From G963668345 sp965226215 (GTDB taxonomy: Bacteria > Acidobacteriota > Terriglobia > Bryobacterales > UBA6623): a stretch of 64,000 bases of DNA. Numbering within the stretch: position 1 is the stretch's first letter; each line of letters opens with the position of its first letter. The stretch covers positions 4,526,001 through 4,590,000 of the forward strand of contig CBDDCH010000002.1 of assembly GCA_965226215.1 (NCBI GenBank), given 5' to 3'. The translations under genes and the position numbers were made by a program. The notes below the pieces were generated by a model, which made no database searches, was not told the DNA's origin, and worked only from the letters and a program-made list of their open reading frames with translations. Shown piece by piece: positions 19,281 through 28,456 of this stretch.

Positions 19281-20192
19281 ATGAAACACCGAATTTTGAC
19301 CGCAGTGGTTGTTATCCCACTCTTTATCATCATGACCACCACGCCCGCTCACGCCGTTTTCGGATCGATCCTAGCAGGCATCCAGCGGGCCATGATGATT
19401 TCCAATCAGATAACTCAGATTTACAACGACACCATGGAGAAGATCACGTTTGACGGCCAACTCACCGAAATGATAGGTCAGGCGGCGCACCTGAAAGAAC
19501 AGGCGCTTGGAACCATCGGGGCGCTGACCGATCCGTTCACCAAACTGGCTTCTCTGCCGACGAAGTTTATCGGCATTGGCCTGTCGTGGAAGAACGATTT
19601 TACCGGCATCCCTCGCGGCATTGCGTCGAGTGTGGAGAACATGGGCGAGACCGGCAAGAGCTTTCGGGAATCGTGGAAGCAACGCCTCACCGCCGCCGAT
19701 ACGGTATCGGAGGCGGACATTCTTAATCTGTACCAGGGCAGTCGCCCGGAGATCGCGGCGCGGGCTTCGCGTGGTTATCTCGCGGCGCGGGAGGACAGCG
19801 ACAATCGGCTGGTCCTCGATCACGCCACGAGCGAGGTAGCGACAAATCTCATTGTCGCGGCAAAAGATGCCGTGGACTCTTACGAGCGCTTGCGGGAAAA
19901 CATCAACACATCCAACACCGCTCTTGCTCAATCGCAAGTCACCGGAGCAGTGACGCAAGGGCACCTCACCGCTGCCATGGCTCAGTTGATGGCATATCAG
20001 GCGGCGAAGGAAGCGGCGGAGGGTTACGAACGCGAGATCGCCCGGCGCGAAGCGCTGGCGCGGCGGGTTGTCTCAGAACAGCAAGCCGAGATCACCTTCG
20101 CGGCGCACCAGGCCGGGCTTGATGCCAGGCGGCAAACCCTGCGGGACGGCTTGCTCTTTCAGATTCCGACGCTCTATGGCGGGAACAATTAG
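19281..20192 (+). CDS. virB5: VirB5/TrbJ-like pilus-associated protein
   Basis: It has 303 residues with a signal peptide (cleavage near PAHAVFG) and a largely helical body rich in Ala and Glu, including IQRAMMISNQITQIYNDT at the mature N-terminus. This is the TrbJ pattern, and its position before the virB6-like gene fits. Family members are minor pilus components or aid TrbL. Sequence divergence is high within this family, so the name is by pattern and context. Confidence 0.75.
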   Translation: MKHRILTAVVVIPLFIIMTTTPAHAVFGSILAGIQRAMMISNQITQIYNDTMEKITFDGQLTEMIGQAAHLKEQALGTIGALTDPFTKLASLPTKFIGIGLSWKNDFTGIPRGIASSVENMGETGKSFRESWKQRLTAADTVSEADILNLYQGSRPEIAARASRGYLAAREDSDNRLVLDHATSEVATNLIVAAKDAVDSYERLRENINTSNTALAQSQVTGAVTQGHLTAAMAQLMAYQAAKEAAEGYEREIARREALARRVVSEQQAEITFAAHQAGLDARRQTLRDGLLFQIPTLYGGNN

Positions 20193-20210
20193 TGATAGTC
20201 AATTGCTCTA

Positions 20211-21212
20211 ATGCAACTCCAACTCAATCCCAACATCCCGACCAATCTTTCGCCCGAAGACATGAGGGACTTCAAGACCTTCCTCGATCACGCCCTGGAC
20301 GCACTCTCGGCGGCGGCGGGCGGCGAGATATTCACCATGGGCAATGCGATGTTGGGCTTTCTCGCCGTCATCGTTGTGGTGTTGACCGGGCTGAAGACCG
20401 CCTTCAGTGGCAACATTCAGCCGTGGGAACTGGTGCGGGTCGTCATTGGGGTGTGGATACCGTGGGTGATGTTGCAGTTCTACACGACCAACATTCCGGG
20501 TATGATCCACACCTTCCCAGGGATGATCGCGGCGGGGGGGAACTGGCTTCACGAACTGCTCATCGGTGACTCCCTCTACGCGGTTCAAACCGAACTTACA
20601 AACCTTTTTCGCTCGCTTGCGAAGGGTCAAGACGCGGCGGCGAAAGAGGGTGATCTACTAAGCATATTCACCAGCGGGCTTCATGCCTCGATGACGGCGG
20701 TTGCGGGGTTTGTAATGGTGATCTTCATGGCCCTCATGCTCCTTATCTTGGCCGCCGTCACCTACGCTCAAGTGATCTGGGCGCAAGTCGCCCTTGCCAT
20801 CCTCATCATTCTGGGTCCGGTCTTCATTCCCTTTCTGGTGTTCGATCCGCTTTCGTTTCTGTTCTGGGGCTGGTTTCGAGCGATGCTTACCTATTCGTTC
20901 TACGCCGTGATTGCCGGAGCGGTTTTGCGCGTGTTCTCCGCCGTGGGAATCGCTTACATCACGAGCTTGGCTAACGCCAACCTGGATATCGAGAGCTTCA
21001 TGGACGTGGGTATGTGGACGCTCGCGGTCGTGCCTTTCTTCATTGCCGGAATACTGGCAAGCCTCAAGTGCGGGGAACTCGCCTCGATGCTCGTCACCGG
21101 CGGCGGAGCAGCCGGAAGCGGTCTCATGGGCATGGCGACGACGGCGGGAATGGCTGCGGCCAGCGGCGGCGCGGCGGCGGCGGCGAAGGTGGGCGCGGGA
21201 GGGATCAAATGA
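20211..21212 (+). CDS. virB6: VirB6/TrbL-type polytopic membrane protein
   Basis: It has 333 residues with five or more hydrophobic helices (for example around residues 45-62, 160-200, 205-225 and 270-285), a conserved Trp-containing loop (FLFWGWFRAML) and a Gly/Ala-rich tail. This is typical of VirB6/TrbL, which lines the inner-membrane pore. Its stop overlaps the virB8 start. Confidence 0.85.
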   Translation: MQLQLNPNIPTNLSPEDMRDFKTFLDHALDALSAAAGGEIFTMGNAMLGFLAVIVVVLTGLKTAFSGNIQPWELVRVVIGVWIPWVMLQFYTTNIPGMIHTFPGMIAAGGNWLHELLIGDSLYAVQTELTNLFRSLAKGQDAAAKEGDLLSIFTSGLHASMTAVAGFVMVIFMALMLLILAAVTYAQVIWAQVALAILIILGPVFIPFLVFDPLSFLFWGWFRAMLTYSFYAVIAGAVLRVFSAVGIAYITSLANANLDIESFMDVGMWTLAVVPFFIAGILASLKCGELASMLVTGGGAAGSGLMGMATTAGMAAASGGAAAAAKVGAGGIK

Positions 21213-21880
21213 AGAAGCCGAAAATCAAAGACGCCGGAGCCGAGTACGCCGAGATATGGGGCGAAGTCATCCACACCAACCGTCATCTACGGGTGATCTC
21301 CGTCGGGCTGGCTATCGGAGTGCTCTTGCTCATCGTCGTCGTCATTCGCATTGTCTCGGTCGAGCCGCCGCGCCCCATCGTCGTGAGGGTTGATGAAGTC
21401 GGGCGGGCGGAGGCCGTCACCTACCAAGCGATGGAAGCCCAGGCCGACCCGCTGGACCCCACCACCAAATACTTCCTCAACCGCTTTATCTATGACTTCT
21501 ACTCACGGCGGCAAGCCACGGTTGCACAGAACTGGGCTCGCAGCTTGCGCTTCCTCAGTACGCAACTCGCCAACGCCTCGTTTCGCGCCGACAGCCAAAA
21601 TGTCGCCCTTCTCGCGGCGGGCGTGGCGCGGGGTGAATTGCAAGTCGCCCGCGTCATTTTGAGGATTCAACCCAAACCTCAGCAGCCGCACAGCGCCACG
21701 GCCGATTTTGACCTCGTGCGGATGGAGATGGCAAACGAAGTGGGCCGGGAGCGCTGGACACTCTCGCTTCAATTCCAGTTCCTCCAACAAATCCCCCCGG
21801 AGTTGATCGTGTTCAACCCCATGGGAATCGTCATCACCTACCTACAAGGCGACCGGGCCACCGTCACCGGAGATCAATAG
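21209..21880 (+). CDS. virB8: VirB8/TrbF-type assembly factor
   Basis: It has 223 residues from ATG 21209, coupled to virB6 by an ATGA overlap; a longer frame upstream is a shadow. A short cytoplasmic tail, one transmembrane helix (about 28-50) and a periplasmic domain match TrbF/VirB8 (VVRVDEVGRAEAV, NRFIYDFYSRR, NPMGIVITYLQ). VirB8 nucleates assembly of the core complex. A 51-bp piece of this gene is also found at 10399. Confidence 0.87.
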   Translation: MKKPKIKDAGAEYAEIWGEVIHTNRHLRVISVGLAIGVLLLIVVVIRIVSVEPPRPIVVRVDEVGRAEAVTYQAMEAQADPLDPTTKYFLNRFIYDFYSRRQATVAQNWARSLRFLSTQLANASFRADSQNVALLAAGVARGELQVARVILRIQPKPQQPHSATADFDLVRMEMANEVGRERWTLSLQFQFLQQIPPELIVFNPMGIVITYLQGDRATVTGDQ

Positions 21881-22822
21881 ATGATCGAGCACTTGCGCGG
21901 GAGGGATCGCAAGCTGGAACCGCTCGGCTGGACGGGCCAGGACGCGGAATGGATCGCGCTGGTGTGCCTTCACAGCGGCATCTTTACGCGGGCGCAATTC
22001 TGTCACTACTTCGATACCCATAGAAAGCGGGCCGAGCGGTTTGTCAAGGTCTTGCTTGATCGAAAGGCGGCGGTCGAGAGTGAGTGGCCGCTACTCAACG
22101 GGGGAGGGAAAACGTGCCGAATATCGAGCAAGCTGATCTACCGGGCGCTGGGCGTCGAGGACATCCGCCACCGGCGCAAGGCCAGCAACCCGGTTATCAT
22201 GCGGCGGCTTTTGTCGCTCGATTTTGTGCTCGAACATCCGGGTATGAACTGGCTCCCCGCCGAGCCGGAGAAGGTCGAGTTTTTTGAAAAGCTCGGCTTG
22301 CCGCTCCGCTTGATTCCGCGCCGGATTTACTACGGTGTGGCTGGCAACCAGAAGCGCTACTTTGCGCTCAAACTGCCCCTTGCCGTGGACCCTGAAACCG
22401 TCACCTTTGCCTACGTCAATCCGGGCCACCAGACGGATACCGAACTCCACTCGTGGGGAGCCGCGCATGGGCCGCTTTGGGATGCGCTCCGCAAGAAGGG
22501 GCGGCAGGTTCGGGTGATCGGGATTGCGGTTGAAAATACCACCGTGGATCGGACGGCGCGGCTGCTTGAAGCATGGGCGGCGGCGGAGCCAGGGACACCC
22601 GATGAAGGGCTGACGGTGAAGCAGGAAATCAAGGCGATAGACGAGGCGATGGTTGGGGAGGACGAGGAATTTCTAGCCCGGTACGGAGGATTCGCGAAAG
22701 CTGGGAGACGGTTTGTGGAACTCCAACGCCGCCCCGAAGCCAAGGTCACGGAAGGAGTCTCGATTGACGACTATTCGACATGGCGGGCCGTCCGCTTTGC
22801 GGACCCGGATGAAATCGGCTGA
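21881..22822 (+). CDS. Winged-helix protein of the T4SS operon, possibly replication-relaxation type
   Basis: It has 313 residues and its ATG follows the virB8 stop directly. Residues 15-60 look like a winged helix (WIALVCLHSGIFTRAQFCHYF), and the second half contains TELHSWGAAHGPLWDALRKKGRQVRV, resembling the Replic_Relax C-terminal fold. No catalytic motif is certain. Its place between the channel genes and traG, next to an inverted-repeat-rich gap, would suit a protein that binds the transfer origin. That is inference. Confidence 0.5.
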   Translation: MIEHLRGRDRKLEPLGWTGQDAEWIALVCLHSGIFTRAQFCHYFDTHRKRAERFVKVLLDRKAAVESEWPLLNGGGKTCRISSKLIYRALGVEDIRHRRKASNPVIMRRLLSLDFVLEHPGMNWLPAEPEKVEFFEKLGLPLRLIPRRIYYGVAGNQKRYFALKLPLAVDPETVTFAYVNPGHQTDTELHSWGAAHGPLWDALRKKGRQVRVIGIAVENTTVDRTARLLEAWAAAEPGTPDEGLTVKQEIKAIDEAMVGEDEEFLARYGGFAKAGRRFVELQRRPEAKVTEGVSIDDYSTWRAVRFADPDEIG

Positions 22823-23180
22823 GAGAGAGGGGAAATCGGCGAATTTTGTTGTCCCAAAAGACCGCATGGTTTTTGCCCCAGGGTTAGAGGGGGGGGTGGG
22901 ACAAAATTTCGGCTCAAGATATGGCGAAGCCGCTTTCCCCTATGTGCCTTATTCCGCTGTGGTTATCCGCTGTGAATCGGCCCCCACGCTTCGGACGCGG
23001 GAGAAAGGCGGGGACGAGAGCGACCCCCCCCCAAAAGCGGGGGGGCATGTGACCTTGAATAGACGCGCTGTGGGACACGCTTCTATCCGGCTCCATGGGG
23101 TCGCTCTCGTCCTCATTTATCCCTGCGGGAAGGCTCGGAACAGCCCCCAGGAGCGGCGCTGAAAGCACGGAGACGGACCT
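22823..23180. promoter_or_regulatory. Non-coding gap with nested inverted repeats, candidate oriT or regulatory site
   Basis: No convincing gene is present. Arms at 23012-23027 and 23097-23112 are perfect 16-bp inverted repeats (GGACGAGAGCGACCCC and its complement). Inside the left half is a C-run/G-run hairpin (about 23024-23046). A second, imperfect pair lies near 22836-22855 and 22897-22914 around TTTTGTCCCA. Such nested structure between a relaxation-like gene and traG fits an origin of transfer, but attenuation of traG is also possible. Confidence 0.4.
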
Positions 23181-24867
23181 ATGAAATGGCGCGAGGTCGG
23201 CCCTTATTTGACAGAGCTTTGGCACCGGCCCGCTGGCCCGATGAACTGGAAAAACCCGATCCGGGTTTTCGCCGTCGCGGGCTGGCTGGTAGTTCAAGGT
23301 TTCGTGCTCTTGGGCTGGGCCGGGTGGCGCGTGTTTCAAGGTTTCATGCTCTTGGGCTGGGCCGTGTTTCGCGCCGGGCAATTCGTTGTAGCGCTTCCGG
23401 CTCTGGTGCTCTTTCTTTTCGCCGGTCTGTGGTATGCCGTGTGGAGCTTTGTACGGCGTCCTTTCCCGTCGCTTGATGAAACCCCCTTGCTTGCTTTGGT
23501 GAACTACCACACCCCCAATTTCTTCGATTGGCTGGTGCTGTGGTACTACGTTTCGCCCTTCGTTGCCGTCATGCTGTCCGGGCTTATTGCCGTCACCGTT
23601 TGGAAGGTCTGGTTGGAGGGGCGGCGGCGCGACTTCGCACCCTTCGCCAAGCTCCCGCCGTGGCCGCTTGATCCCAAACAAAAGGCCCCGGCCATCGTCA
23701 TCGGGGAGGTCCATCACCCGGTCGAGGCGCGGGAGATTTTCAGTCCCTCGTGGCTCACCATCCCGGAGCGCGGACTGTATACCGGCGTGGCGATCTTCGG
23801 AGCCGTGGGATCGGGGAAAACCTCGGCTTGCATGAACCCGTTTGCCCGCCAGCTTCTCGGCTGGCAAGCGGGCAATCCGCAGCTACGGGCGGCGGCGCTG
23901 GTGCTAGAAGTCAAGGGAGACTTCTGCCACGACATCCGCCAAATTCTGGTTGACGCGGGCCGTGGACAAGACTACATCGAGCTTGGCATGGACGCCCGCT
24001 CTCAATGGAATCCGCTTTCAGCTTGGTGGCTCGATTCCTACTCGCTGGCCTACACCGTTTCGAACTTGCTCAATCAGTTGTTCGGCAAGGGCAAGGAACC
24101 CTTTTGGCAGCAAGCCTATACCAATCTGGTCCGCTGGATCATCGAGCTTCACCGGGTCTTCCCGGAGCGCTGGGTGACGTTGCAACAGGTCTACCGCTGT
24201 GCCATCGACCCGGAGCTATTCGCGGCCAAGATCGAGGCGGCGGAGAAGCTGAGTGACGACCTGAACACAGGGACCGTTTTCGTGTTGCGGAGCACCTACA
24301 AAGCCCAACTCATAAACCTTGCCGAATGGAACTGGGTCGATGCACCGAAGAAGAAGGACGTGCAAGTCGTCTACACGCGCTCGGTGAAAGCGAAACTTGA
24401 CAAGCTCAAGATCGCCCATGAGATCGTTTGGGAACCCGGACCCGGCGAAGATACCAGAGAGCGAGTCGAGGCCGTCAAGCGCTGGTTTGTCCACGATTGG
24501 CAAGCCCTAGACAACAAGATCAAGTCCTCGATTGTGGAGGGGGTTTCGGTGTTCCTTGCCATGTTCGATATGCCGGACGTGGCCAAGGTGTTTTGTCCCG
24601 CCGCGCCGCATATCACTGACGATCCTCAAGCCATTATCCTGCAAGCCCAAATCAAGCGGCTCAAGGCGGAGAAGGACGCGGCGGCGGACAAGGCGGGCGC
24701 AGCCAAGCCGGACGCGGACGAGGCGGGCGCGGAGAACGCGGGCGCGAAGAAGCACCAGGCGGCGGAGATCAGATACACATGCGAAGGGGTAACGAAGAAG
24801 GCGCAGAAGCCGAAAACCGCGAAAAAGCCGGAGCCGGTGAAGGGCGGCGGAGGCGGCGTGGGTGGTG
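23181..24867 (+). CDS. traG: VirD4/TraG coupling protein, N-terminal part
   Basis: The frame is open to 24968, but its last 30 or so codons are out of register. It encodes several N-terminal hydrophobic segments (about residues 30-90 and 115-145) and the Walker A motif GAVGSGKT (about 207-214). A Lys/Ala-rich segment then leads into a Gly-rich stretch where the reading frame breaks. Type IV coupling proteins pump the DNA-relaxase complex into the channel. Walker B is on the following ORF, so neither half alone should be active. Confidence 0.8.
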
Positions 24868-25683
24868 ACGGAAGCGGAGCCGGACGACAAGACACCCGAC
24901 CCCGCAGCCGAGAGCGACCAAGCCGAAGGCACGGCCCCGATCTCGCGCCACCTCCCGCCGATCTATGAATTGATCGAGCAGGGCAAGGTGCTGGCCTTGA
25001 ATATGCCCGCTGGTATCAACCCGGCGCTGGCCCGCGCCGTGGGCGTGATGCTCAAGAACGCTTGGCTACAGGCGCTTCTCATGCGCCCGGCCAAGATGAA
25101 GGCGAACCCGGGCAGCTACTTCCGGCCCGCCGTTTTTATCTGTGACGAATATCAAGCCTTCGCTTCGGTGGGCGAGGATGACCCATCAGGCGATGAAAAA
25201 TCCTTTGCGCTGACCCGGCAATGCCGCTGCATCCCGATTGTCGCCACGCAATCTATTTCCTCGTTGCGGGCCGTCTTGGGAAGCTCGGAAGCGTGGCGCT
25301 CGCTGTTGCAGACACTCCGTACACGAATCTTCCTATCTCTCAGCGACGACGCCAGCGCCAAGATTGCGTCGGAGTTGTGCGGCCAGGTGGCGAAGATCAA
25401 GGAATCCTACACCATCAGCGAGACTTCTAAACGCTCGGAAGTCTCCCCGCTCTCAGGCCGGGCCGGAGGCGGAGGCGGGAGCATGGGCGCAACCAAGTCA
25501 TTCCGGGAGCAACGCGAGGCCGTGTTTCACCCGCGAGACTTCGCCTTGCTCTCAAACTGTCAAGCCATCTGTCTGCCCTATGACGGGGCGCAGTCGCTTG
25601 AGCCTCGCCGCGTCTACCTCAAACCGCACTATCTACCAGCCGAACACTCCTATTGGAGAGCGAAGGAGGCGGGCCAAATATGA
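24862..25683 (+). CDS. traG: VirD4/TraG coupling protein, C-terminal part (frame +1)
   Basis: It has 273 residues carrying the rest of the coupling protein: a YELIEQGKVLALNMP strand, Walker B (AVFICDEYQAF), an IVATQSISSL sensor motif and a TraG C-terminus. The GTG at 24862 is preceded by GGAGG at 24849-24853, so separate translation is possible. Otherwise a one-base frameshift in the GGC/GGA-rich run (about 24841-24867) has split one gene of roughly 830 codons. Confidence 0.75.
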   Translation: MVTEAEPDDKTPDPAAESDQAEGTAPISRHLPPIYELIEQGKVLALNMPAGINPALARAVGVMLKNAWLQALLMRPAKMKANPGSYFRPAVFICDEYQAFASVGEDDPSGDEKSFALTRQCRCIPIVATQSISSLRAVLGSSEAWRSLLQTLRTRIFLSLSDDASAKIASELCGQVAKIKESYTISETSKRSEVSPLSGRAGGGGGSMGATKSFREQREAVFHPRDFALLSNCQAICLPYDGAQSLEPRRVYLKPHYLPAEHSYWRAKEAGQI

Positions 25684-26639
25684 GCGCCGCGAGCGGACTG
25701 GAACATCTCAAACCGTTTCTACCGGGCTTGGAAAGCGTCCTGGAAGATTCCGAAGTGAGCGAGATCATGATTAACGGCCCCGGTAATGTATGGGTCGAGC
25801 GGGCCGGACGGCTGGCCGTACACGCCGCGCCGGACCTGGACGAAGCGGCGCTGTTACGGGCCGCTATCCATATTGCCCGTCCTTTGGGACTGGACCCGTC
25901 AACCTCTCCCATTGTCGATGCCCGGCTCGATGACGGATCGCGGGTTGCTATCTGCGTTCCGCCCGCCAGTCCTCAAGTCGCTATCACCGTTCGCCGTTTC
26001 GGAAAGCGGGCGTTCTCGGCGGATGATCTCGTGAAGCAAGGCGCACTCCCCGAAAACGTGCGGGCCGAAGCCGAGCGGGTGTTGCGGTCCCGGCGCAACA
26101 TCCTGGTTTCAGGCGGAACCGGATCGGGCAAGACCACGTTGCTCAATGCGCTCATTGAGCTGCTGCCCGATGACGAGCGGATAGTTGCCATCGAGGACAC
26201 CTTGGAGCTTCGCATCGAGCGCTCGAATTGCGTCCGATTCGAGGCTCGCGGTTTGCAGGAAGGAGCGGTCACGATCCGCGATTTAGTCCGCCACGCGCTA
26301 CGTCACCGCCCGGATCACATCGTCGTGGGCGAGGTTCGCGGCGGAGAGGCGGCGGACCTGCTGCAAGCCCTCAACACCGGCCACGGCGGATCGCTGACGA
26401 CCGTACACGCCAACAACGCCGAGAGCGCCTTATCCCGGATCGCCAGTTGCGCCATGCAAGGCGGCGGGGAGCTTCCCTGGGAAGTCACCTGTAGAGGCGT
26501 AGTGGACGGCATCGCCATGGTGATTCACATGACGCGCCACGAGGGGCGGCGATTCGCCGAAGAAGCGGTTTTCGTCAAAGGCTACGAAGCGAGGAACAAC
26601 CAATGGGACATTCAAAGAATCGCGGTCGAAGGCGCTTGA
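25680..26639 (+). CDS. virB11: VirB11/TrbB-type secretion ATPase
   Basis: It has 319 residues from ATG 25680, overlapping the traG stop (ATGA). It has Walker A GGTGSGKTT (about 145-153), an Asp box (VAIEDTLEL), Walker B with IVVGEVRGGEA and a His box (LNTGHGGSLTTVHA). All VirB11 hallmarks are intact. The hexameric ATPase switches the channel between pilus assembly and DNA transfer. Confidence 0.92.
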   Translation: MSAASGLEHLKPFLPGLESVLEDSEVSEIMINGPGNVWVERAGRLAVHAAPDLDEAALLRAAIHIARPLGLDPSTSPIVDARLDDGSRVAICVPPASPQVAITVRRFGKRAFSADDLVKQGALPENVRAEAERVLRSRRNILVSGGTGSGKTTLLNALIELLPDDERIVAIEDTLELRIERSNCVRFEARGLQEGAVTIRDLVRHALRHRPDHIVVGEVRGGEAADLLQALNTGHGGSLTTVHANNAESALSRIASCAMQGGGELPWEVTCRGVVDGIAMVIHMTRHEGRRFAEEAVFVKGYEARNNQWDIQRIAVEGA

Positions 26640-27130
26640 CCCTGCCCCTGCAACTCAGGGCCAAGATGATCGGCCTCGCCATGTTTATCGGCGGATTCAT
26701 GGGCCTGATTACCAGCGCCCAGCTTGATCCGATTTCCGCCCACGTCGAGCGGGTGATTGACGGCGACACCATTCACGTTCGGTTTGAGGGCAAGAGCTAC
26801 ACCGTCCGGCTTATCGGCGTGGACACCCCGGAGACGAAGCACCCCACCAAAGCGGTGCAGTATTTCGGACGGGAGGCAAGCGCCTTCACCAAGGCGGCGC
26901 TCGAAGGTAAGACGGTGCTGCTCCAAAAGGACCGCACCGGAGATACCGTAGACCGCTACGGGCGCTGGCTTCGCTACGTCCTGCTGGACGGAGACAACTT
27001 CAACGCCCGGCTCATCCGCCACGGCTACGCTCATGCTTACCGGCGCCTTCCCTTCTCCAAGCGGACGGAGTTTATACGACTGGAAGAACAAGCGCGGCAG
27101 CGAGGAATCGGCTTATGGGACCGCCGCTAG
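26603..27130 (+). CDS. Thermonuclease (SNase) family protein with N-terminal anchor
   Basis: It has 175 residues and overlaps the virB11 end by 37 bases. One hydrophobic helix (about 22-42) precedes an SNase domain with VERVIDGDTI, YTVRLIGVDTPE, a GRWLRYV motif with the expected Arg, and a C-terminal EEQARQRGIGLW. SNases cut DNA and RNA in a Ca-dependent way, and this one should be exported or membrane-bound. Nucleases of this type recur at the ends of T4SS operons; the role is unclear. Confidence 0.85.
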   Translation: MGHSKNRGRRRLTLPLQLRAKMIGLAMFIGGFMGLITSAQLDPISAHVERVIDGDTIHVRFEGKSYTVRLIGVDTPETKHPTKAVQYFGREASAFTKAALEGKTVLLQKDRTGDTVDRYGRWLRYVLLDGDNFNARLIRHGYAHAYRRLPFSKRTEFIRLEEQARQRGIGLWDRR

Positions 27131-27712
27131 GATCGCGGCTTCGCACACTCGGCCACCTGTTGCACCTTGCACGATTCGGGCGGCTCAGTTTTCACACCAA
27201 GCCGCTGCGCTCCATTGATCGAGCATTGCCGGGCGAGGCTCAATGGTGACATGCCTTCCGGGGTTGCGCCAAATCGCTTTCGCGCCGTCCGGCGGACGGG
27301 TCTAGGTTGCGCCATGTTCTCGCGCTTCCCGTCGCCGGTCCCGGTTTGGGCCGACGCAAGGCCAGCGCCAGAACGCTTAGCTCGCCTTCGGCGTCTGTCA
27401 CTCAACCTTAGCTTTTGTCGGCCCTGCCCGTCACCGGCGGGGGCGGGGCCGTGGTGGTCGGCCAGTGAACATCGTCGAGCATGGCTTCGTGCAACGATGT
27501 CAGGATGCGCTCGAATGCGTCGTGGCCACTCATGGCGATGTCTTCCTTCAGTCATAAGAAGGTCAACTGAAGAATGTCAACTGACCGCCGCGGAGTCGAG
27601 CCGACATCGATCTGGAGTCCAGAGAGTGGAGCGTTGCGGTGGAATGGATGGAGCACACGCGGGAGTACCGGGTGCCGGGACTGATCAACTCCAAGACAGA
27701 GGAGAAGGTCGA
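27131..27712. other. 582-bp gap with a small remnant
   Basis: No intact gene is supported. Long frames on both strands here are shadows with skewed composition. The only coding-like signal is the short minus-strand remnant described separately (27408-27533). The last 40 bases hold the ribosome site of the SprT-like gene. A short direct repeat, GGTCAACTGAAG / TGTCAACTGACC, lies near 27562-27590. Confidence 0.4.
27408..27533 (-). pseudogene. Possible N-terminal remnant of a LuxR-type regulator
   Basis: From ATG 27533 the frame gives 41 residues opening SGHDAFERILTSLHEAMLDD and HWP, which resembles the start of autoinducer/PAS-type LuxR regulators. It then runs into a Pro-rich end and stops. 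It is too short for the family, so it is a remnant at best. Confidence 0.3.
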
Positions 27713-28420
27713 ATGATCAATCAGCCGGAGGAACGCCCGCTATCTATCGGGTCTGCCGTACAGTTCACTCACAAGGGGAAAACAATCCACGGACATCTCC
27801 TCCAAAGGCAGGGCCGGCGCCGCTTCGCGAAGGTCGTCGACACCGCAGAGCGGACCTGGAACGTCCCCGAGTCAATGTTAAAGCCCTCGGGAGGAGCGCG
27901 ACGAGCCACGATCATCACGCGGCACGACAACGCACGCGCTGACTACCGCGTGGGGGACAAGGTGACGTTCACAAGTCCCGACGGACCAAGGCGTGGCGAG
28001 ATCGTGAAGTTCAACCCGAAGAGCGCCAAGGTACGCTGCGAAGAGACAGGCTGGAACGTCTCCTATGGCTTACTCCACAGGGCGGGAAAGGAAAGCGCGA
28101 GGAACGGTGCGGAGAGGCTGAACGGCGTCGCGGGAATGGCGAGGCGGTTGATGGACGAGCATGGGCTCACGGGCTGGACGCTCGCGTTCGGCGAGGCCAG
28201 GAAACGCCTTGGCGTCTGTCATTTCCGACACCACGTGATCTGGATCAGCCGCACCCATGCCCTGGAGGGAAGCGAGGAGCAGATCCGGGACACCGTGCTA
28301 CACGAGATCGCACACGCGATCGCGGGACACGAGGCTGGCCATGGACCGCTGTGGAAGGCAACAGCACGGCGAATCGGGGCAACACCGAGGGCGAAGACCT
28401 ATGAGAGCCAAACGAGCTAA
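27713..28420 (+). CDS. SprT-like zinc metallopeptidase with two SH3/KOW-like repeats
   Basis: It has 235 residues from ATG 27713, with GGAGAAGG upstream; the longer frame to 27167 is not believed. Two β-rich repeats open the protein (about residues 8-50 and 75-115; IGSAVQFTHKGKTIHG and VGDKVTFTSPDGPRRGEIV). They are followed by a SprT-like domain with HEIAH and a further His in HEAGHGPLWK (about 195-215). SprT/Spartan-type proteases cut DNA-protein crosslinks in eukaryotes; bacterial ones are little known. On a conjugative element it could act on protein bound to incoming DNA, which is speculation. Confidence 0.75.
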   Translation: MINQPEERPLSIGSAVQFTHKGKTIHGHLLQRQGRRRFAKVVDTAERTWNVPESMLKPSGGARRATIITRHDNARADYRVGDKVTFTSPDGPRRGEIVKFNPKSAKVRCEETGWNVSYGLLHRAGKESARNGAERLNGVAGMARRLMDEHGLTGWTLAFGEARKRLGVCHFRHHVIWISRTHALEGSEEQIRDTVLHEIAHAIAGHEAGHGPLWKATARRIGATPRAKTYESQTS

Positions 28421-28456
28421 GGCGAGATGATGTCTCTCCCGGCGATGACGAACCAA

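Noticed and set aside
22823..23180. A gene in the 22.8-23.2 kb gap (149-residue frame)
   Set aside because: The frame overlaps the end of the previous gene and passes through C/G runs and inverted repeats; it has no domain-like sequence.
27167..27712. N-terminal extension of the SprT-like ORF
   Set aside because: The upstream part has no domain-like sequence, and a good ribosome site with ATG at 27713 gives a normal SprT-like protein.
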